From the NCBI RefSeq assembly GCF_014193655.1, contig NZ_JACHZQ010000004.1, forward strand, positions 310,001 through 374,000: 64,000 nucleotides of DNA, written 5' to 3'. This document shows positions 47,685 to 58,574 of this stretch, in pieces (position 1 is the stretch's first letter; each line of letters opens with the position of its first letter). The notes under the pieces were generated by a model, which had not been told where the DNA came from, made no database searches, and saw nothing but the letters and a program-made list of their open reading frames with translations. The DNA is from Rhizobium sp. BK313 (lineage in GTDB: Bacteria > Pseudomonadota > Alphaproteobacteria > Rhizobiales > Rhizobiaceae). A program made the position numbers and the translations under genes.

Positions 47685-48548
47685 TCATATCGCCCTTCCG
47701 GCGAGGCCGCGCGGGAAGACACAGACGATCGCGATCACGGCAAGATAGAAGAAGAATTCGCCATATTCCGGCATCAGGTAACGGCCCGTCGTATCAATGC
47801 AGCCAAGGATGAGACAGGCAAGTAGCGCCCCGGAAATGGAGCCGGCTCCGCCGACCGAAACGACCACAAGGAAGGTCACCATATACCGCAGGGCATAATA
47901 GGGCTCGACCGGCAAGAGCTCTGCACCGACAACGCCGCCGAAAGCGGCAAGCCCGACGGCAACGGCGAAGCTGACGGCATAAACGATCTCCGTGCGCACA
48001 CCGAGGGCCGCCGCCATCGAGGCATTATCGACCGAGGCGCGGAGTTTTATGCCGAACGAGGTCTTCTCGATCGTGTACCACAACGCCAATGCAACGATGA
48101 GCCCGCAAACGATCGCAAAGAGGCGATGCGTGCCGATGGTGCGGAAGCCGAGATTGACGGAGCCCTGCAGCTCGCCCGGCAAAGGAATGGTCTTCAAAGT
48201 CGGACCGAAGACATAGTTGGCGATACCGATGATGCAGAAGGTAATGCCGATGGTCATCAGCACCTGCGTCAATTCCGGTGCACCGTAGATGCGGCGGTAA
48301 AGCAGCCGCTCGATCGGGATGGAGATGATCACCGTTCCCACGACAGCGAGCAGCACCGCAGCCGCATAGCCCATGCCAAGATCACGCGCCGCATAGGAGG
48401 CGATATAGCCGCCGATCATGGCGAAGGCGCCATGCGCCAGGTTGACGACGCGCATCAGCCCCATGGTGATGGACAGGCCGATGGAAATCACGAACAGCAC
48501 CATGCCGTAGGCGAGGGCATCCACTGCTATGCTAAGCACGGTTTGCAT
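47685..48548 (-). CDS. livH: Branched-chain amino acid-type ABC transporter permease (LivH)
   Basis: Inner-membrane permease of 287 residues, about eight helices, with the family segment MGLMRVVNLAHGAFAMIGGYIA and the docking loop LRASVDNASMAAALGVRTEIV. The 108 bases between LivK and this gene hold no perfect hairpin, but GGACCAG occurs twice (direct repeat) just before the start. Together with LivM it forms the membrane channel. Confidence 0.92.
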   Translation of the reverse strand: MQTVLSIAVDALAYGMVLFVISIGLSITMGLMRVVNLAHGAFAMIGGYIASYAARDLGMGYAAAVLLAVVGTVIISIPIERLLYRRIYGAPELTQVLMTIGITFCIIGIANYVFGPTLKTIPLPGELQGSVNLGFRTIGTHRLFAIVCGLIVALALWYTIEKTSFGIKLRASVDNASMAAALGVRTEIVYAVSFAVAVGLAAFGGVVGAELLPVEPYYALRYMVTFLVVVSVGGAGSISGALLACLILGCIDTTGRYLMPEYGEFFFYLAVIAIVCVFPRGLAGRAI

Positions 48549-48656
48549 GATGCTGGTCCGATTATCTTTTCTGGTCCTACCTTAATCCTCCTTGACCGGA
48601 ACGGACGTAAGCCGCCCGCTCCGTAAGCATCCGCGAGGATTGGGCCAAGGCCGACC

Positions 48657-49829
48657 TTATTTCGCCGCGGCAAGGCCCGGATCGCCCTGCTTTTCGAAGG
48701 TCTGGATTTCCTTGTTGATGTATGTGCCATCGGCAGCCTTGGCGACCTCGCGCAGATAGATGTTCTGCGTGATATGCCGGCTGTCCGGATCGATGGTGAC
48801 CGGGCCGCGCGGGCTGACCCAGGAGAGGCCCTTTACCGCATCGACGGCCTTCTGGGCATCCTGCTTGCCGCCGGTCGCCTCGATCATCTTGTAGATGACA
48901 TACATGCCGTCGAAGGCGCCGACCGCCGGGAAGGTGAGCTCGGCCGGATTGCCGATCGCCTTATCGGCGGCAGCGACAAAGGCCTTGTTTTCCGGAGAGT
49001 CGTGCGAGACCGAATAATGGAAGGTCGTCTGCATGCCGAGTGCTGCGTCGCCGAGCGCCGGCAGGTCGGATTCCTGCGTCAGGTCGCCAGGCGAAAACAG
49101 TTTGATGCCGGCACCCTTCAGGCCGTTTTCATTATAGGCCTTGACGAAACCGAGCGTGGTAGGACCGGAGGGCAGGAAGGCAAAGACCCCCTGGGCGCCG
49201 GAATCCTTGATGCGCTGCATGATCGGGCTGAAATCATTGGTCGACAACGGCATGCGGACGGACTCAACGACCTGACCTCCTGCCTTCTCGAAGCCCGCCT
49301 TGAAGGCATTTTCGGCATCGATGCCCGGACCGTAATCGCTGACGACCGAGATGACTTTGTTGACGCCACTGTCATGCGCGACCTTGGCGATCGGCGTCGA
49401 GGTCTGCCAGGTCGTGAAAGAGGTGCGCACGACAAGCGGGCTCTTGGTGACGATCGCCGAAGTTGCGGCGTTCATGATCACCATCGGTACGTTGGCCTGC
49501 TTGAGGATCGGCGTCACGGCCATGGCGTCCGGTGTGAAATAGAAGCCGGCGAGATATTGCACATGCTCCTTGACGACCAGTTCTTGCGCCGAGGATTTCG
49601 ATTGCGCCGGGTCGGCCTGTGGCACATCGCGATAGATCACCTCGATCTCGTTGTCGCCGACCTTGTTGCCATGCACTGCCATGTAGGCATCGATCCCGGC
49701 CTTGAAATTCTTACCCTGCAGGGCGAATGGGCCGGAAAACGGACCGATGACGCCGATCTTGATCGTATCGGCATAGGCCGCGCTGCCCATGGCGATAGCC
49801 GCAACTGCGGCCAAAACGAACCGTCTCAT
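48657..49829 (-). CDS. ABC transporter substrate-binding protein, LivK/HAAT family
   Basis: Periplasmic protein of 390 residues. Signal MRRFVLAAVAAIAMGSAAYA, then TIKIGVIGPFSGPFALQGKN and GIDAYMAVHGNKVGDNEIEV, the type I Leu/Ile/Val-binding fold. It has EVIYRDVPQADPAQSKSSAQ, as in proteins of this family that bind aromatic or amide ligands rather than Leu. GGGAGGAG lies 5 bases before the ATG. Because an oxoprolinase follows the operon and a protocatechuate pathway precedes it, pyroglutamate-like amides or aromatic acids are both possible. Confidence 0.9.
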   Translation of the reverse strand: MRRFVLAAVAAIAMGSAAYADTIKIGVIGPFSGPFALQGKNFKAGIDAYMAVHGNKVGDNEIEVIYRDVPQADPAQSKSSAQELVVKEHVQYLAGFYFTPDAMAVTPILKQANVPMVIMNAATSAIVTKSPLVVRTSFTTWQTSTPIAKVAHDSGVNKVISVVSDYGPGIDAENAFKAGFEKAGGQVVESVRMPLSTNDFSPIMQRIKDSGAQGVFAFLPSGPTTLGFVKAYNENGLKGAGIKLFSPGDLTQESDLPALGDAALGMQTTFHYSVSHDSPENKAFVAAADKAIGNPAELTFPAVGAFDGMYVIYKMIEATGGKQDAQKAVDAVKGLSWVSPRGPVTIDPDSRHITQNIYLREVAKAADGTYINKEIQTFEKQGDPGLAAAK

Positions 49830-49926
49830 ATTTTCTCCTCCCGCAGCCAGTCTACTCCTGGACCAGCTTGTTTTAATGAACCTCTATAACTGCCAATCTG
49901 GCATACGAAATGGTAATGTAAAATGA

Positions 49927-49942
49927 AATAAGAGCTCTTATT
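49927..49942. promoter_or_regulatory. 16-base perfect palindrome between pcaB and the liv operon
   Basis: AATAAGAGCTCTTATT, in the 150 bases before the binding-protein gene and after the pcaB stop on the same strand. It has no loop, which favours a protein-binding operator of the liv operon over a terminator. The TTC/GAA flanks extend the symmetry with a one-base offset. Confidence 0.5.
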
Positions 49943-49980
49943 CATAATCTAGAAGTTATGCTTTGTTTCTGGATTTCGGC

Positions 49981-51030
49981 TTAAGACGCCGCTCCCAATC
50001 GTTTTACGCTGCCGATCAGCTCACGCGCCAATCGCAGTGAAGCGGCCGTCGCCATCACCATCGGTGGCAACAACAACCATTCCAGCGTCCAGGCGGCGCC
50101 CGAGCGCTCCTGCTCGTGCACCATGGATTGATGGATGCCGGAAAGCTGAACGGCATTGAAGCGCGCGAGTGACACCAACGCCTCGGCGGCGACCGGGTTC
50201 TGCTTGTGTGGCATAGCCGAAGAACCGCCGCCCCCAGCGAGTTCGATTTCGTCACCGGCCTGCGCGAGAAGGGCGATATCCTGGCCGACTTTTCCAAGGC
50301 TTCCTGAGATCAGTGAGAACAGACCCGCCAACTCGGCGATCCCACTGCGCTGGTTCTGCCATTGTGGCTCGTCGGTGAGATCCAGCTCCTGCGCCAATGA
50401 CGCGCGAACGGCCGCGGCCTGCTGCCCTAGTTTTTCCAGCGTGCCGGCCGCGCCGCCGAATTGGAGAGGAAAAGTCTCCTGCGTCAGCCGATCACGATAT
50501 TTGTCGAGTGGATCACGCCAGGCGCGCAACCGGTCGGACACCGTGATCGGAATGGCAGCTTGCATGCGGGTATGACTCATCAGGCGATTCGAACCGCACT
50601 GCTTATCGAGTTTTCCGAGCGCCGCCGTAACGGCGAAAAGACGGCCAGTGAACAGGAAGGCGACCGCCTTAAGCCGAATCATCAGGCTGGTGTCGATGAC
50701 ATCTTGGCTGGTAGCACCGAAATGCAGATGCTGCGCGGCCTCTCCGCCAACCGTCTTGCGCAGTTGCTTCACGAGATCCGGGACGACGACTCCATCTATT
50801 GCCGTCGCGGACTTCAGGCTGGCTATATCGGACCGGAACGTGCCGCAGACGTCCGCGATCCGCTGCGCCGCCTCCTGCGGAACAACGCCATGCCGCGCCT
50901 CCGCTTTCGCCAGTGCCGTCTCGAAGGCAAGCATCGCCCGGATATCGGCATCTACTGAAAAATAAGCCGAAACTTCCTCGTCGCCGAGGAGGCCGGAAAG
51001 AAACGGGTGATCGAACGGGGAAATGCTCAT
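49981..51030 (-). CDS. pcaB: 3-carboxy-cis,cis-muconate cycloisomerase
   Basis: Enzyme of 349 residues in the fumarase/aspartase superfamily that closes 3-carboxymuconate to gamma-carboxymuconolactone. The superfamily signature GSSAMPHKQNP is at 269-279, and HFGATSQD at 103-110 holds the other active-site segment. It is shorter than the roughly 450 residues of many PcaB proteins, as seen in rhizobial relatives that lack the C-terminal extension. Fifth gene of the pcaDCHGB operon, 3 bases after pcaG. Confidence 0.93.
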   Translation of the reverse strand: MSISPFDHPFLSGLLGDEEVSAYFSVDADIRAMLAFETALAKAEARHGVVPQEAAQRIADVCGTFRSDIASLKSATAIDGVVVPDLVKQLRKTVGGEAAQHLHFGATSQDVIDTSLMIRLKAVAFLFTGRLFAVTAALGKLDKQCGSNRLMSHTRMQAAIPITVSDRLRAWRDPLDKYRDRLTQETFPLQFGGAAGTLEKLGQQAAAVRASLAQELDLTDEPQWQNQRSGIAELAGLFSLISGSLGKVGQDIALLAQAGDEIELAGGGGSSAMPHKQNPVAAEALVSLARFNAVQLSGIHQSMVHEQERSGAAWTLEWLLLPPMVMATAASLRLARELIGSVKRLGAAS

Positions 51031-51033
51031 GGC

Positions 51034-51648
51034 CTATATATCGAGGAAAACCGTTTCCTTGTCGCCCTGCAAATGCACGTCGAACGTATAGACCGGTCCT
51101 TCCTGGCCGGCGACGAGGGTGGCGACACGGTCGCGATGTTCGATGCGGGCAAGCAATGGATCCTCCGAATTGGCTGCCGCTTCATCCGGAAAATACATGC
51201 GCGTATGCAAGCCGATATTGATGCCACGTGCGACGATCCAGAGGGTAATATGCGGCGCCATCCGGCGTCCGTCCTTATAGGGAACGCGACCGGGCTTCAC
51301 TGTCTCGAAGCTAAAGACGCCGTCTTCGGCGCTGGTCGGGCAGCGGCCCCAGCCGGTGAAGTTTGGATCGGCTGTTCCGCGCATTTCCGCAGGGCTGTTG
51401 TAGAGCCCGGCGCTGTCGGCCTGCCAGATCTCGACGACGGCATCCTTCACCAGCGTGTCGGCGCCATCGAAAATCCGGCCCCTGACCGTGATGCGCTCTC
51501 CAAGCGTCTTGTCGTTGATCATGGATGTGCCGAGATCGGCCTCATAGACGCCACCGATACCGCAAAAATTCGGAGTTAGACCGATATGGACATAGGGGCC
51601 GGCCGTCTGCGACGGCGTTTCCTTGAGATAGCCGAGTTCCTGCACCAT
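51034..51648 (-). CDS. pcaG: Protocatechuate 3,4-dioxygenase, alpha subunit
   Basis: Subunit of 204 residues that pairs with PcaH. It has the catechol-dioxygenase beta-sandwich segments GLTPNFCGIGGVYE, VVEIWQADSAGLYN, FTGWGRCPT and APHITLWIVARGIN. The iron is held by PcaH, so the alpha chain lacks its His pair. The start codon overlaps the pcaH stop by one base (TGATG), as expected for subunits made in equal amounts. Confidence 0.95.
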   Translation of the reverse strand: MVQELGYLKETPSQTAGPYVHIGLTPNFCGIGGVYEADLGTSMINDKTLGERITVRGRIFDGADTLVKDAVVEIWQADSAGLYNSPAEMRGTADPNFTGWGRCPTSAEDGVFSFETVKPGRVPYKDGRRMAPHITLWIVARGINIGLHTRMYFPDEAAANSEDPLLARIEHRDRVATLVAGQEGPVYTFDVHLQGDKETVFLDI

Positions 51649-52397
51649 CAGTTGCCCTCCAGCCGGTTTTCGAACAAGGTCGAGCGACGGCCGCGCAGTA
51701 CGATGTCGAATTTATAGGCGCGCGCATCCATCGGGATAGTATTGCCCCAGTCGAGCGGCGCGATGAGCTGCTCTATGGCTTTCCTATCGGGTATCGTGCC
51801 GACGATCGGACATTTCCAAATCATCGGATCGCCCTCGAAATACATCTGCGTTATCAGCCGCTGCGCAAAACCGTGGCCGAAGATCGAGAAATGAATATGT
51901 GCCGGCCGCCAGTCGTTGACGCCGTTTGGCCAGGGGTAGGCGCCCGGCCTAATGGTGCGGAAGGCGTAATGACCGTCCTCGTCGGTGATGGCGCGGCCGC
52001 AACCGCCAAAGTTCGGATCGATGGCGGCGAGATAGGTCTCTTTCTTGTGGCGATAGCGCCCGCCGGCATTGGCCTGCCAAAATTCGAGCAGAACGCCCGG
52101 AACCGGCCGGCCGCGCTCATCAAGGACGCGCCCGTGCACGATAATGCGTTCGCCGATCGCGCTTTCTCCCGACTTGGCGAAGTTATGGATCAGGTCGTTG
52201 TCCAGTTCGCCGAGAATCGAATGTCCAAACACCGGTCCGGTGATTTCGGAGATCGTTCCGTCCAGCGACAAGAGAGCCCTCTGCGGCGAACGCAGCACCG
52301 AGGTCTTGTAACCGGGCGTGAAGGCCGGCGCATGCCAAGCGCGATCGCGGGCGAAAAAGACGCCGGTTTCCGGCTTACTGTTGCTTTTGTCAGACAC
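51648..52397 (-). CDS. pcaH: Protocatechuate 3,4-dioxygenase, beta subunit
   Basis: Catalytic iron-binding subunit, 249 residues, that opens protocatechuate between C3 and C4. The four iron ligands are in the spacing known from the Pseudomonas enzyme (39, 13 and 2 residues apart): Tyr115 (GGRYRHK), Tyr154 (PGAYPW), His167 and His169 (RPAHIHFS). Second segment [11 protein letters not shown] and C-terminal Asp/Arg residues are in the usual places. Third gene of the operon, 12 bases after pcaC. Confidence 0.97.
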   Translation of the reverse strand: MSDKSNSKPETGVFFARDRAWHAPAFTPGYKTSVLRSPQRALLSLDGTISEITGPVFGHSILGELDNDLIHNFAKSGESAIGERIIVHGRVLDERGRPVPGVLLEFWQANAGGRYRHKKETYLAAIDPNFGGCGRAITDEDGHYAFRTIRPGAYPWPNGVNDWRPAHIHFSIFGHGFAQRLITQMYFEGDPMIWKCPIVGTIPDRKAIEQLIAPLDWGNTIPMDARAYKFDIVLRGRRSTLFENRLEGN

Positions 52398-52409
52398 ATC
52401 TGCCTCGCT

Positions 52410-52814
52410 TCAAGCCGCCTTTTCGGCGTCCATCTGTTCGAAAACCTGTTTGGCGATCTTGATCGCGTGATTGGCGGCCGGCACGCCGGCATAGATCGCC
52501 ACATGCAGTAGCGCCTCGCACACATCGTCGCGTGTCGCGCCGGTATTGCTCGTGGCGCGAACATGCATCGCCACCTCGTCATCCTGACCAAGCGCTGCCA
52601 AAAGCGCGATCGTCACGATCGAGCGCTCGCGCTTGCTGAGCGTCGGGCGCGACCAGACGTGGCCCCAGGCAGCCTCCGTGATCAGCTCCTGGAACGGCCG
52701 GTCGAAATCCGTCGATCCCGACTGGGTGCGGTCGACATGACTGTCACCAAGAACGGCGCGTCGCGTCGCCATGCCCTGTAGGTAGCGCTCGGACGGGGCG
52801 AGGGGATCATTCAT
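52410..52814 (-). CDS. pcaC: 4-carboxymuconolactone decarboxylase
   Basis: Protein of 134 residues of the CMD/AhpD-like fold that decarboxylates gamma-carboxymuconolactone to the enol-lactone. FDRPFQELITEAAWGHVWSR at about 37-56 and the following LSKRERSIVTIALLAALGQ are the family signatures. The length is normal for the stand-alone form. The ATG overlaps the pcaD stop (ATGA). Confidence 0.95.
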   Translation of the reverse strand: MNDPLAPSERYLQGMATRRAVLGDSHVDRTQSGSTDFDRPFQELITEAAWGHVWSRPTLSKRERSIVTIALLAALGQDDEVAMHVRATSNTGATRDDVCEALLHVAIYAGVPAANHAIKIAKQVFEQMDAEKAA

Positions 52815-53620
52815 GGGCGTTTTTCTCCATGCAAGGCGAAATCGATGAAAGCGCGGATGACAGCGGTCAGTGCCTCGGGCTGTTCGACGCAGGGAATGTG
52901 CCCTGCGTCCTTAATCACCTCGTAACGCGCATTAGGGATGAGCTTGGCGGTCGACAACACCAGTTCCGGTGACGTCGAGCCATCCTGATCGCCGACGATG
53001 CAGATGGTCGGCACAGCGATCCTTTTCGCCGCCTCAGTGAAATCGGCATCCCGAAGAGCGGCACAGGTGGCAACATAGCCTTCCACCGGCTGGCGGATCA
53101 GCATGTTGCGGTAGCCACCAAAGGCAGTGTTTTCTGGGCGACGAAAGGCTGGCGTGAACCAGCGCTCGAGCACGCCGTTAGCAATCGGTTCGATACCCTC
53201 GGCCTCGACCTGGGCGATGCGGCTGTCCCAGCTCTCGGCGGTGCCGATCTTATGGGCCGTATCGCAAAGGATCAGCGCCCGCACCAAATCCGGCCGCCGC
53301 TGATAAAGCGACTGCGCAATCAGGCCGCCAACCGAGAGGCCGCAGATCATGGCATCCTTCACAGCAAGCAGGTCAAGCAGCCCCGCAAGATCGGTGGCAT
53401 GATCCTCGATCGTGTAGGGCATCTGGCCGAGATCGGAGAGGCCGTGGCCGCGCTTGTCGTAAAGCACGATGGCAAAATCGCCCGCGAGCCGCACGATCAC
53501 GTCACGCCAGATACGGAAATCGGTGCCGAGTGAATTGGCAAAGACAAGCACCGGCTTGTCGCCGGCAGCACCGATGATCTGGTAGTGGATCGTGACGTCG
53601 TTAATACGGGCAAACTGCAC
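52811..53620 (-). CDS. pcaD: 3-oxoadipate enol-lactonase
   Basis: Alpha/beta hydrolase of 269 residues that opens the enol-lactone to beta-ketoadipate. The nucleophile Ser96 is in CGLSVGGLIAQ, with the acid probably Asp213 (VGDQDG) and the base His241 (DAGHIPCVEQPE). The start is a GTG at 53620 with GAGGAG 7 bases upstream. Readings from further upstream cross the promoter. First gene of pcaDCHGB, transcribed away from pcaQ. Confidence 0.94.
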   Translation of the reverse strand: MQFARINDVTIHYQIIGAAGDKPVLVFANSLGTDFRIWRDVIVRLAGDFAIVLYDKRGHGLSDLGQMPYTIEDHATDLAGLLDLLAVKDAMICGLSVGGLIAQSLYQRRPDLVRALILCDTAHKIGTAESWDSRIAQVEAEGIEPIANGVLERWFTPAFRRPENTAFGGYRNMLIRQPVEGYVATCAALRDADFTEAAKRIAVPTICIVGDQDGSTSPELVLSTAKLIPNARYEVIKDAGHIPCVEQPEALTAVIRAFIDFALHGEKRP

Positions 53621-53690
53621 TGGAAATCTCCTCGACAACAAGATTGGAGGTTTAATCTGGTTAGGTAAAATGATATTTCCTGGCCTTTCA

Positions 53691-53706
53691 ATAACTCCGG
53701 GGTTAT
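53691..53706. promoter_or_regulatory. PcaQ operator candidate
   Basis: ATAAC-TCCGGG-GTTAT (minus strand ATAACC-CCGG-AGTTAT) agrees with the PcaQ consensus known from S. meliloti (ATAACC-N4-GGTTAA) in 10 of 12 fixed positions. It lies 71 bases upstream of the pcaD GTG and just before pcaQ, so it can serve both activation of pcaD and self-control. The start ATG of the longer pcaQ reading falls inside it. Confidence 0.75.
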
Positions 53707-53713
53707 GAAAACC

Positions 53714-54640
53714 ATGATCGACTCCCGCGTCAAATTCCGCCATCTACAGACCTTTGTCGAGGTCGCGCGACAGAAAAGCGTGATCAAGGCGGCGGAGTTG
53801 TTGCATGTCAGCCAGCCTGCGGTGACCAAGACCATCCGGGAACTGGAAGAGGCGCTGGGCGTCGATGTTTTCGAACGCGACGGGCGCGGCATCAAGATCA
53901 CCCGCTATGGTGAAGTCTTTCTCCGCCATGCCGGGGCGGCGCTGACTGCGCTCAGACAGGGCTTCGATTCCATTTCGCAGGAACGTTCCGGCGAAGCGCC
54001 GCCGATCCGGATCGGTGCCTTGCCGACAGTCTCGACGTGGATCATGCCGCGGGCGATGGAACTGTTTCTAAAGGAAGAGACCTGGAGCCGCATCAAGATC
54101 GTCACCGGTGAAAACGCGGTGTTGCTGGAGCAACTGCGCATCGGTGACCTCGATCTCGTCGTCGGCCGCCTGGCCGGTCCCGACAAGATGACGGGCTTTT
54201 CCTTCGAGCATCTTTATTCCGAACAGGTGGTCTTCGCGGTGCGGGCAGGGCATCCGCTGCTCGCGGCGAAACAATCGCTGTTTTCCAATCTCGGCAAATA
54301 CACGATCCTGATGCCGACGCGCGGCTCGATCATCCGGCCTTTCGTCGAGAGCTTCCTGATCGCCAACGGAGTCGCCAGCCTGCCGAATCAGATCGAGACC
54401 GTATCGGATTCGTTCGGCCGCGCCTTCGTGCGGTCGAGCGACGCCATTTGGATCATCTCGACAGGCGTCGTCGCCAGTGATGTCAAGGATGGCTTGCTTG
54501 ACCTGCTGCCGATCGACACCAGCGAAACGAGAGGCCCCGTCGGGCTCACCATGCGCACCGACGCCATCCCCACCATGCCGCTGTCGATCCTGATGCAGAC
54601 GATCCGCGAGGCGGCGAAAGAGGTGGCAAAAAGGAGCTAG
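53714..54640 (+). CDS. pcaQ: LysR-type activator of the pca operon
   Basis: Regulator of 308 residues. The N-terminal helix-turn-helix is at about 22-41 (SVIKAAELLHVSQPAVTKTI), followed by the LysR sensor domain (RIGALPTVSTWIMPRAMELF, GDLDLVVGRLAGP). In relatives PcaQ activates pcaDCHGB when beta-carboxymuconate or the lactone builds up. The ATG at 53714 is preferred over one at 53705, because the latter is inside the operator and the product MIDSRVKFRHLQTF matches known PcaQ starts. Convergent with pobA, 6 bases apart. Confidence 0.94.
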   Translation: MIDSRVKFRHLQTFVEVARQKSVIKAAELLHVSQPAVTKTIRELEEALGVDVFERDGRGIKITRYGEVFLRHAGAALTALRQGFDSISQERSGEAPPIRIGALPTVSTWIMPRAMELFLKEETWSRIKIVTGENAVLLEQLRIGDLDLVVGRLAGPDKMTGFSFEHLYSEQVVFAVRAGHPLLAAKQSLFSNLGKYTILMPTRGSIIRPFVESFLIANGVASLPNQIETVSDSFGRAFVRSSDAIWIISTGVVASDVKDGLLDLLPIDTSETRGPVGLTMRTDAIPTMPLSILMQTIREAAKEVAKRS

Positions 54641-54646
54641 CTCGTC

Positions 54647-56819
<2,173 letters not shown>

Positions 56820-56825
56820 CTCGGC

Positions 56826-57581
56826 TTAGCGCAGAACCGGCCGCAACATCCTCTGGGTTTCCCGCAGCAGCGGCAGATAACGTTCCGCCATATCGGCAGC
56901 GGCAACATAGGCCGCCGGCGCGCCGATGTTGATGGCTGCAACTGTCTGCCCGCGATCGTTCTCCACCGGAACGGCGATGGAGCAGAGGCCGATTTCCAGT
57001 TCCTGGTCGATAACGGCGTAACCCTGAGCCCGCACCCGGCGAAATTCGGCCATCAACGCCTCCGGATCCGTCTTGGTGTTCGGCGTGTTGGCCTTGAGCT
57101 CCGTGCGGGCAAGCACGGCGCGCGCCTCGTTTTCCGGCAAGGCACTCAGCAGGACGCGGCCCATGGAGGCGCAATAGGCGGGCAGGCGGCTACCGGGTGT
57201 GAGATTGATCGACATCACCCGGCGTTGTGACGCTCGGGCAATATAGACGATTTCAGTGCCGTCCAGCACCGAAGCCGAGGCGTTGTGACCGGCGCGCTCC
57301 GCAAGCTGGTCGAGATAGGGCTGGATGATTGTCGGAAGCGGCGTTGCCGAGAGATAGGCATGGCCAAGCCGCAGGATCTTCGGCGTCAGCGCGAAGAATT
57401 TTCCGTCGTAGTCCGCATAGCCGAGTTCGGCGAGCGTCAGCAGTGAGCGGCGCACCGTGGCGCGATCGAGCCCCGTCAGCTTCGCTGCCTCGGCGATCGA
57501 CAGCTTCTGGCGTGTTTCACCGAAAGCTTCGATCGTTTTCAAACCCTTGGCAAAACCACTTACGAAATCGGTTTCACGCAT
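56826..57581 (-). CDS. pcaR: IclR-type regulator of pcaIJF
   Basis: Regulator of 251 residues. The winged helix is at about 12-75 (LSIAEAAKLTGLDRATVRRSL as the recognition part), followed by the IclR effector domain with NASASVLDGTEIVYIARA and SMGRVLLSALPENEARAVL. PcaR proteins respond to beta-ketoadipate. It is divergent from pcaI, with a large inverted repeat in the shared gap. PcaU- and PobR-type IclR proteins of other bacteria are close relatives, but the position fixes this one as pcaR. Confidence 0.93.
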   Translation of the reverse strand: MRETDFVSGFAKGLKTIEAFGETRQKLSIAEAAKLTGLDRATVRRSLLTLAELGYADYDGKFFALTPKILRLGHAYLSATPLPTIIQPYLDQLAERAGHNASASVLDGTEIVYIARASQRRVMSINLTPGSRLPAYCASMGRVLLSALPENEARAVLARTELKANTPNTKTDPEALMAEFRRVRAQGYAVIDQELEIGLCSIAVPVENDRGQTVAAINIGAPAAYVAAADMAERYLPLLRETQRMLRPVLR

Positions 57582-57601
57582 TGTCTCCCTCCAAGTCGAG
57601 G

Positions 57602-57646
57602 TATTTTGTGCGATATACGAACAAAAGTCAAATATCGCACAAAATA
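57602..57646. promoter_or_regulatory. PcaR operator: 15-base inverted repeat between pcaR and pcaI
   Basis: Perfect arms TATTTTGTGCGATAT (57602-57616) and ATATCGCACAAAATA (57632-57646) with a 15-base spacer. The left arm plus spacer contains GTGCGATATACGAAC (57608-57622), which matches 13 of 15 bases of the PcaR site I recall from Pseudomonas putida. It lies about 67 bases before pcaI and 20 before pcaR, the expected place for activation of pcaIJF and self-repression. Confidence 0.78.
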
Positions 57647-57712
57647 TTTGACGACGGTCGCTCGGAGGCGCTTATTTGCGTCTACAGACATGGAATATTT
57701 TTGGGAGGCCCT

Positions 57713-58564
57713 ATGGCGAAGATCGTATCGCTTTCGGAAGCGGTGGCGGAAAATGTGCGAGATGGCGATAGCGTCGCCATGGAGGGGTTTACCCATCTGA
57801 TCCCCTATGCCGCTGGGCATGAAGTCATCCGCCAGGGCAAGAAGGATCTCTATCTGATCCGCATGACGCCGGACATTCTCTACGATCAGTTGATCGGAGT
57901 GGGAGCGGCGCGTGGGATGAAATTTTCCTGGGGCGGCAATCCCGGCGTCGGCTCGCTGCATCGTTTCCGCGATGCCGTCGAAAACCAATGGCCGAGGGCG
58001 CTGGAGATCGAGGAACATTCGCATGCGGCGATGGCCAATGCCTATGAGGCGGGTGCGGCAAACCTGCCGTTTGCCATGCTGCGCGGCTATATCGGAGCCG
58101 ACCTGCCGAAGGTCAATCCGAACATCAGAAGTGTAAACTGCCCCTTCACCGGCGAGGTGCTCGCCGCCGTTCCTGCGATCCGCCCGGATGTCACGATCAT
58201 TCACGCGCTGCGTGCCGACCGGAAGGGCAATGTCTTGCTCGAAGGCATTGTTGGCGTGCAGAAGGAGGCGGTGCTTGCTGCCAAGCGCTCGATCGTCACC
58301 GTAGAGGAGATCGTCGACGAACTGAACCCGCCATCGCCGAATTCCGTCGTGCTGCCCACCTGGGCCGTGACCTCGGTGGCGCATGTGCCGGGCGGGGCCT
58401 TCCCTTCCTATGCGCAGGGCTATTACGCCCGCTCGAACGCATTCTATATCGCCTGGGATGAAATTGCCCGCGATCGCAACAGCTTCCAGGCCTGGATCAA
58501 GGAGAATGTCATGGAGGCTGGGCCGGAAGATTTCGCCAAATATGCAAAAAAGACCGCGGCGTGA
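57713..58564 (+). CDS. pcaI: 3-oxoadipate CoA-transferase, subunit A
   Basis: Subunit of 283 residues of the class I CoA-transferase that moves CoA from succinyl-CoA to beta-ketoadipate. VSLSEAVAENVRDGDSVAM at the start, the SFWGG-like FSWGGNPGVGSLHRFRD and GNVLLEGIVGVQKEAVLAA are family segments. This larger form resembles the glutaconate CoA-transferase-like subtype. GGGAGG is 5 bases before the ATG. Readings from further upstream run through the operator and are not used. pcaJ follows after 10 bases. Confidence 0.92.
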   Translation: MAKIVSLSEAVAENVRDGDSVAMEGFTHLIPYAAGHEVIRQGKKDLYLIRMTPDILYDQLIGVGAARGMKFSWGGNPGVGSLHRFRDAVENQWPRALEIEEHSHAAMANAYEAGAANLPFAMLRGYIGADLPKVNPNIRSVNCPFTGEVLAAVPAIRPDVTIIHALRADRKGNVLLEGIVGVQKEAVLAAKRSIVTVEEIVDELNPPSPNSVVLPTWAVTSVAHVPGGAFPSYAQGYYARSNAFYIAWDEIARDRNSFQAWIKENVMEAGPEDFAKYAKKTAA

Positions 58565-58574
58565 GGAGGCACAC

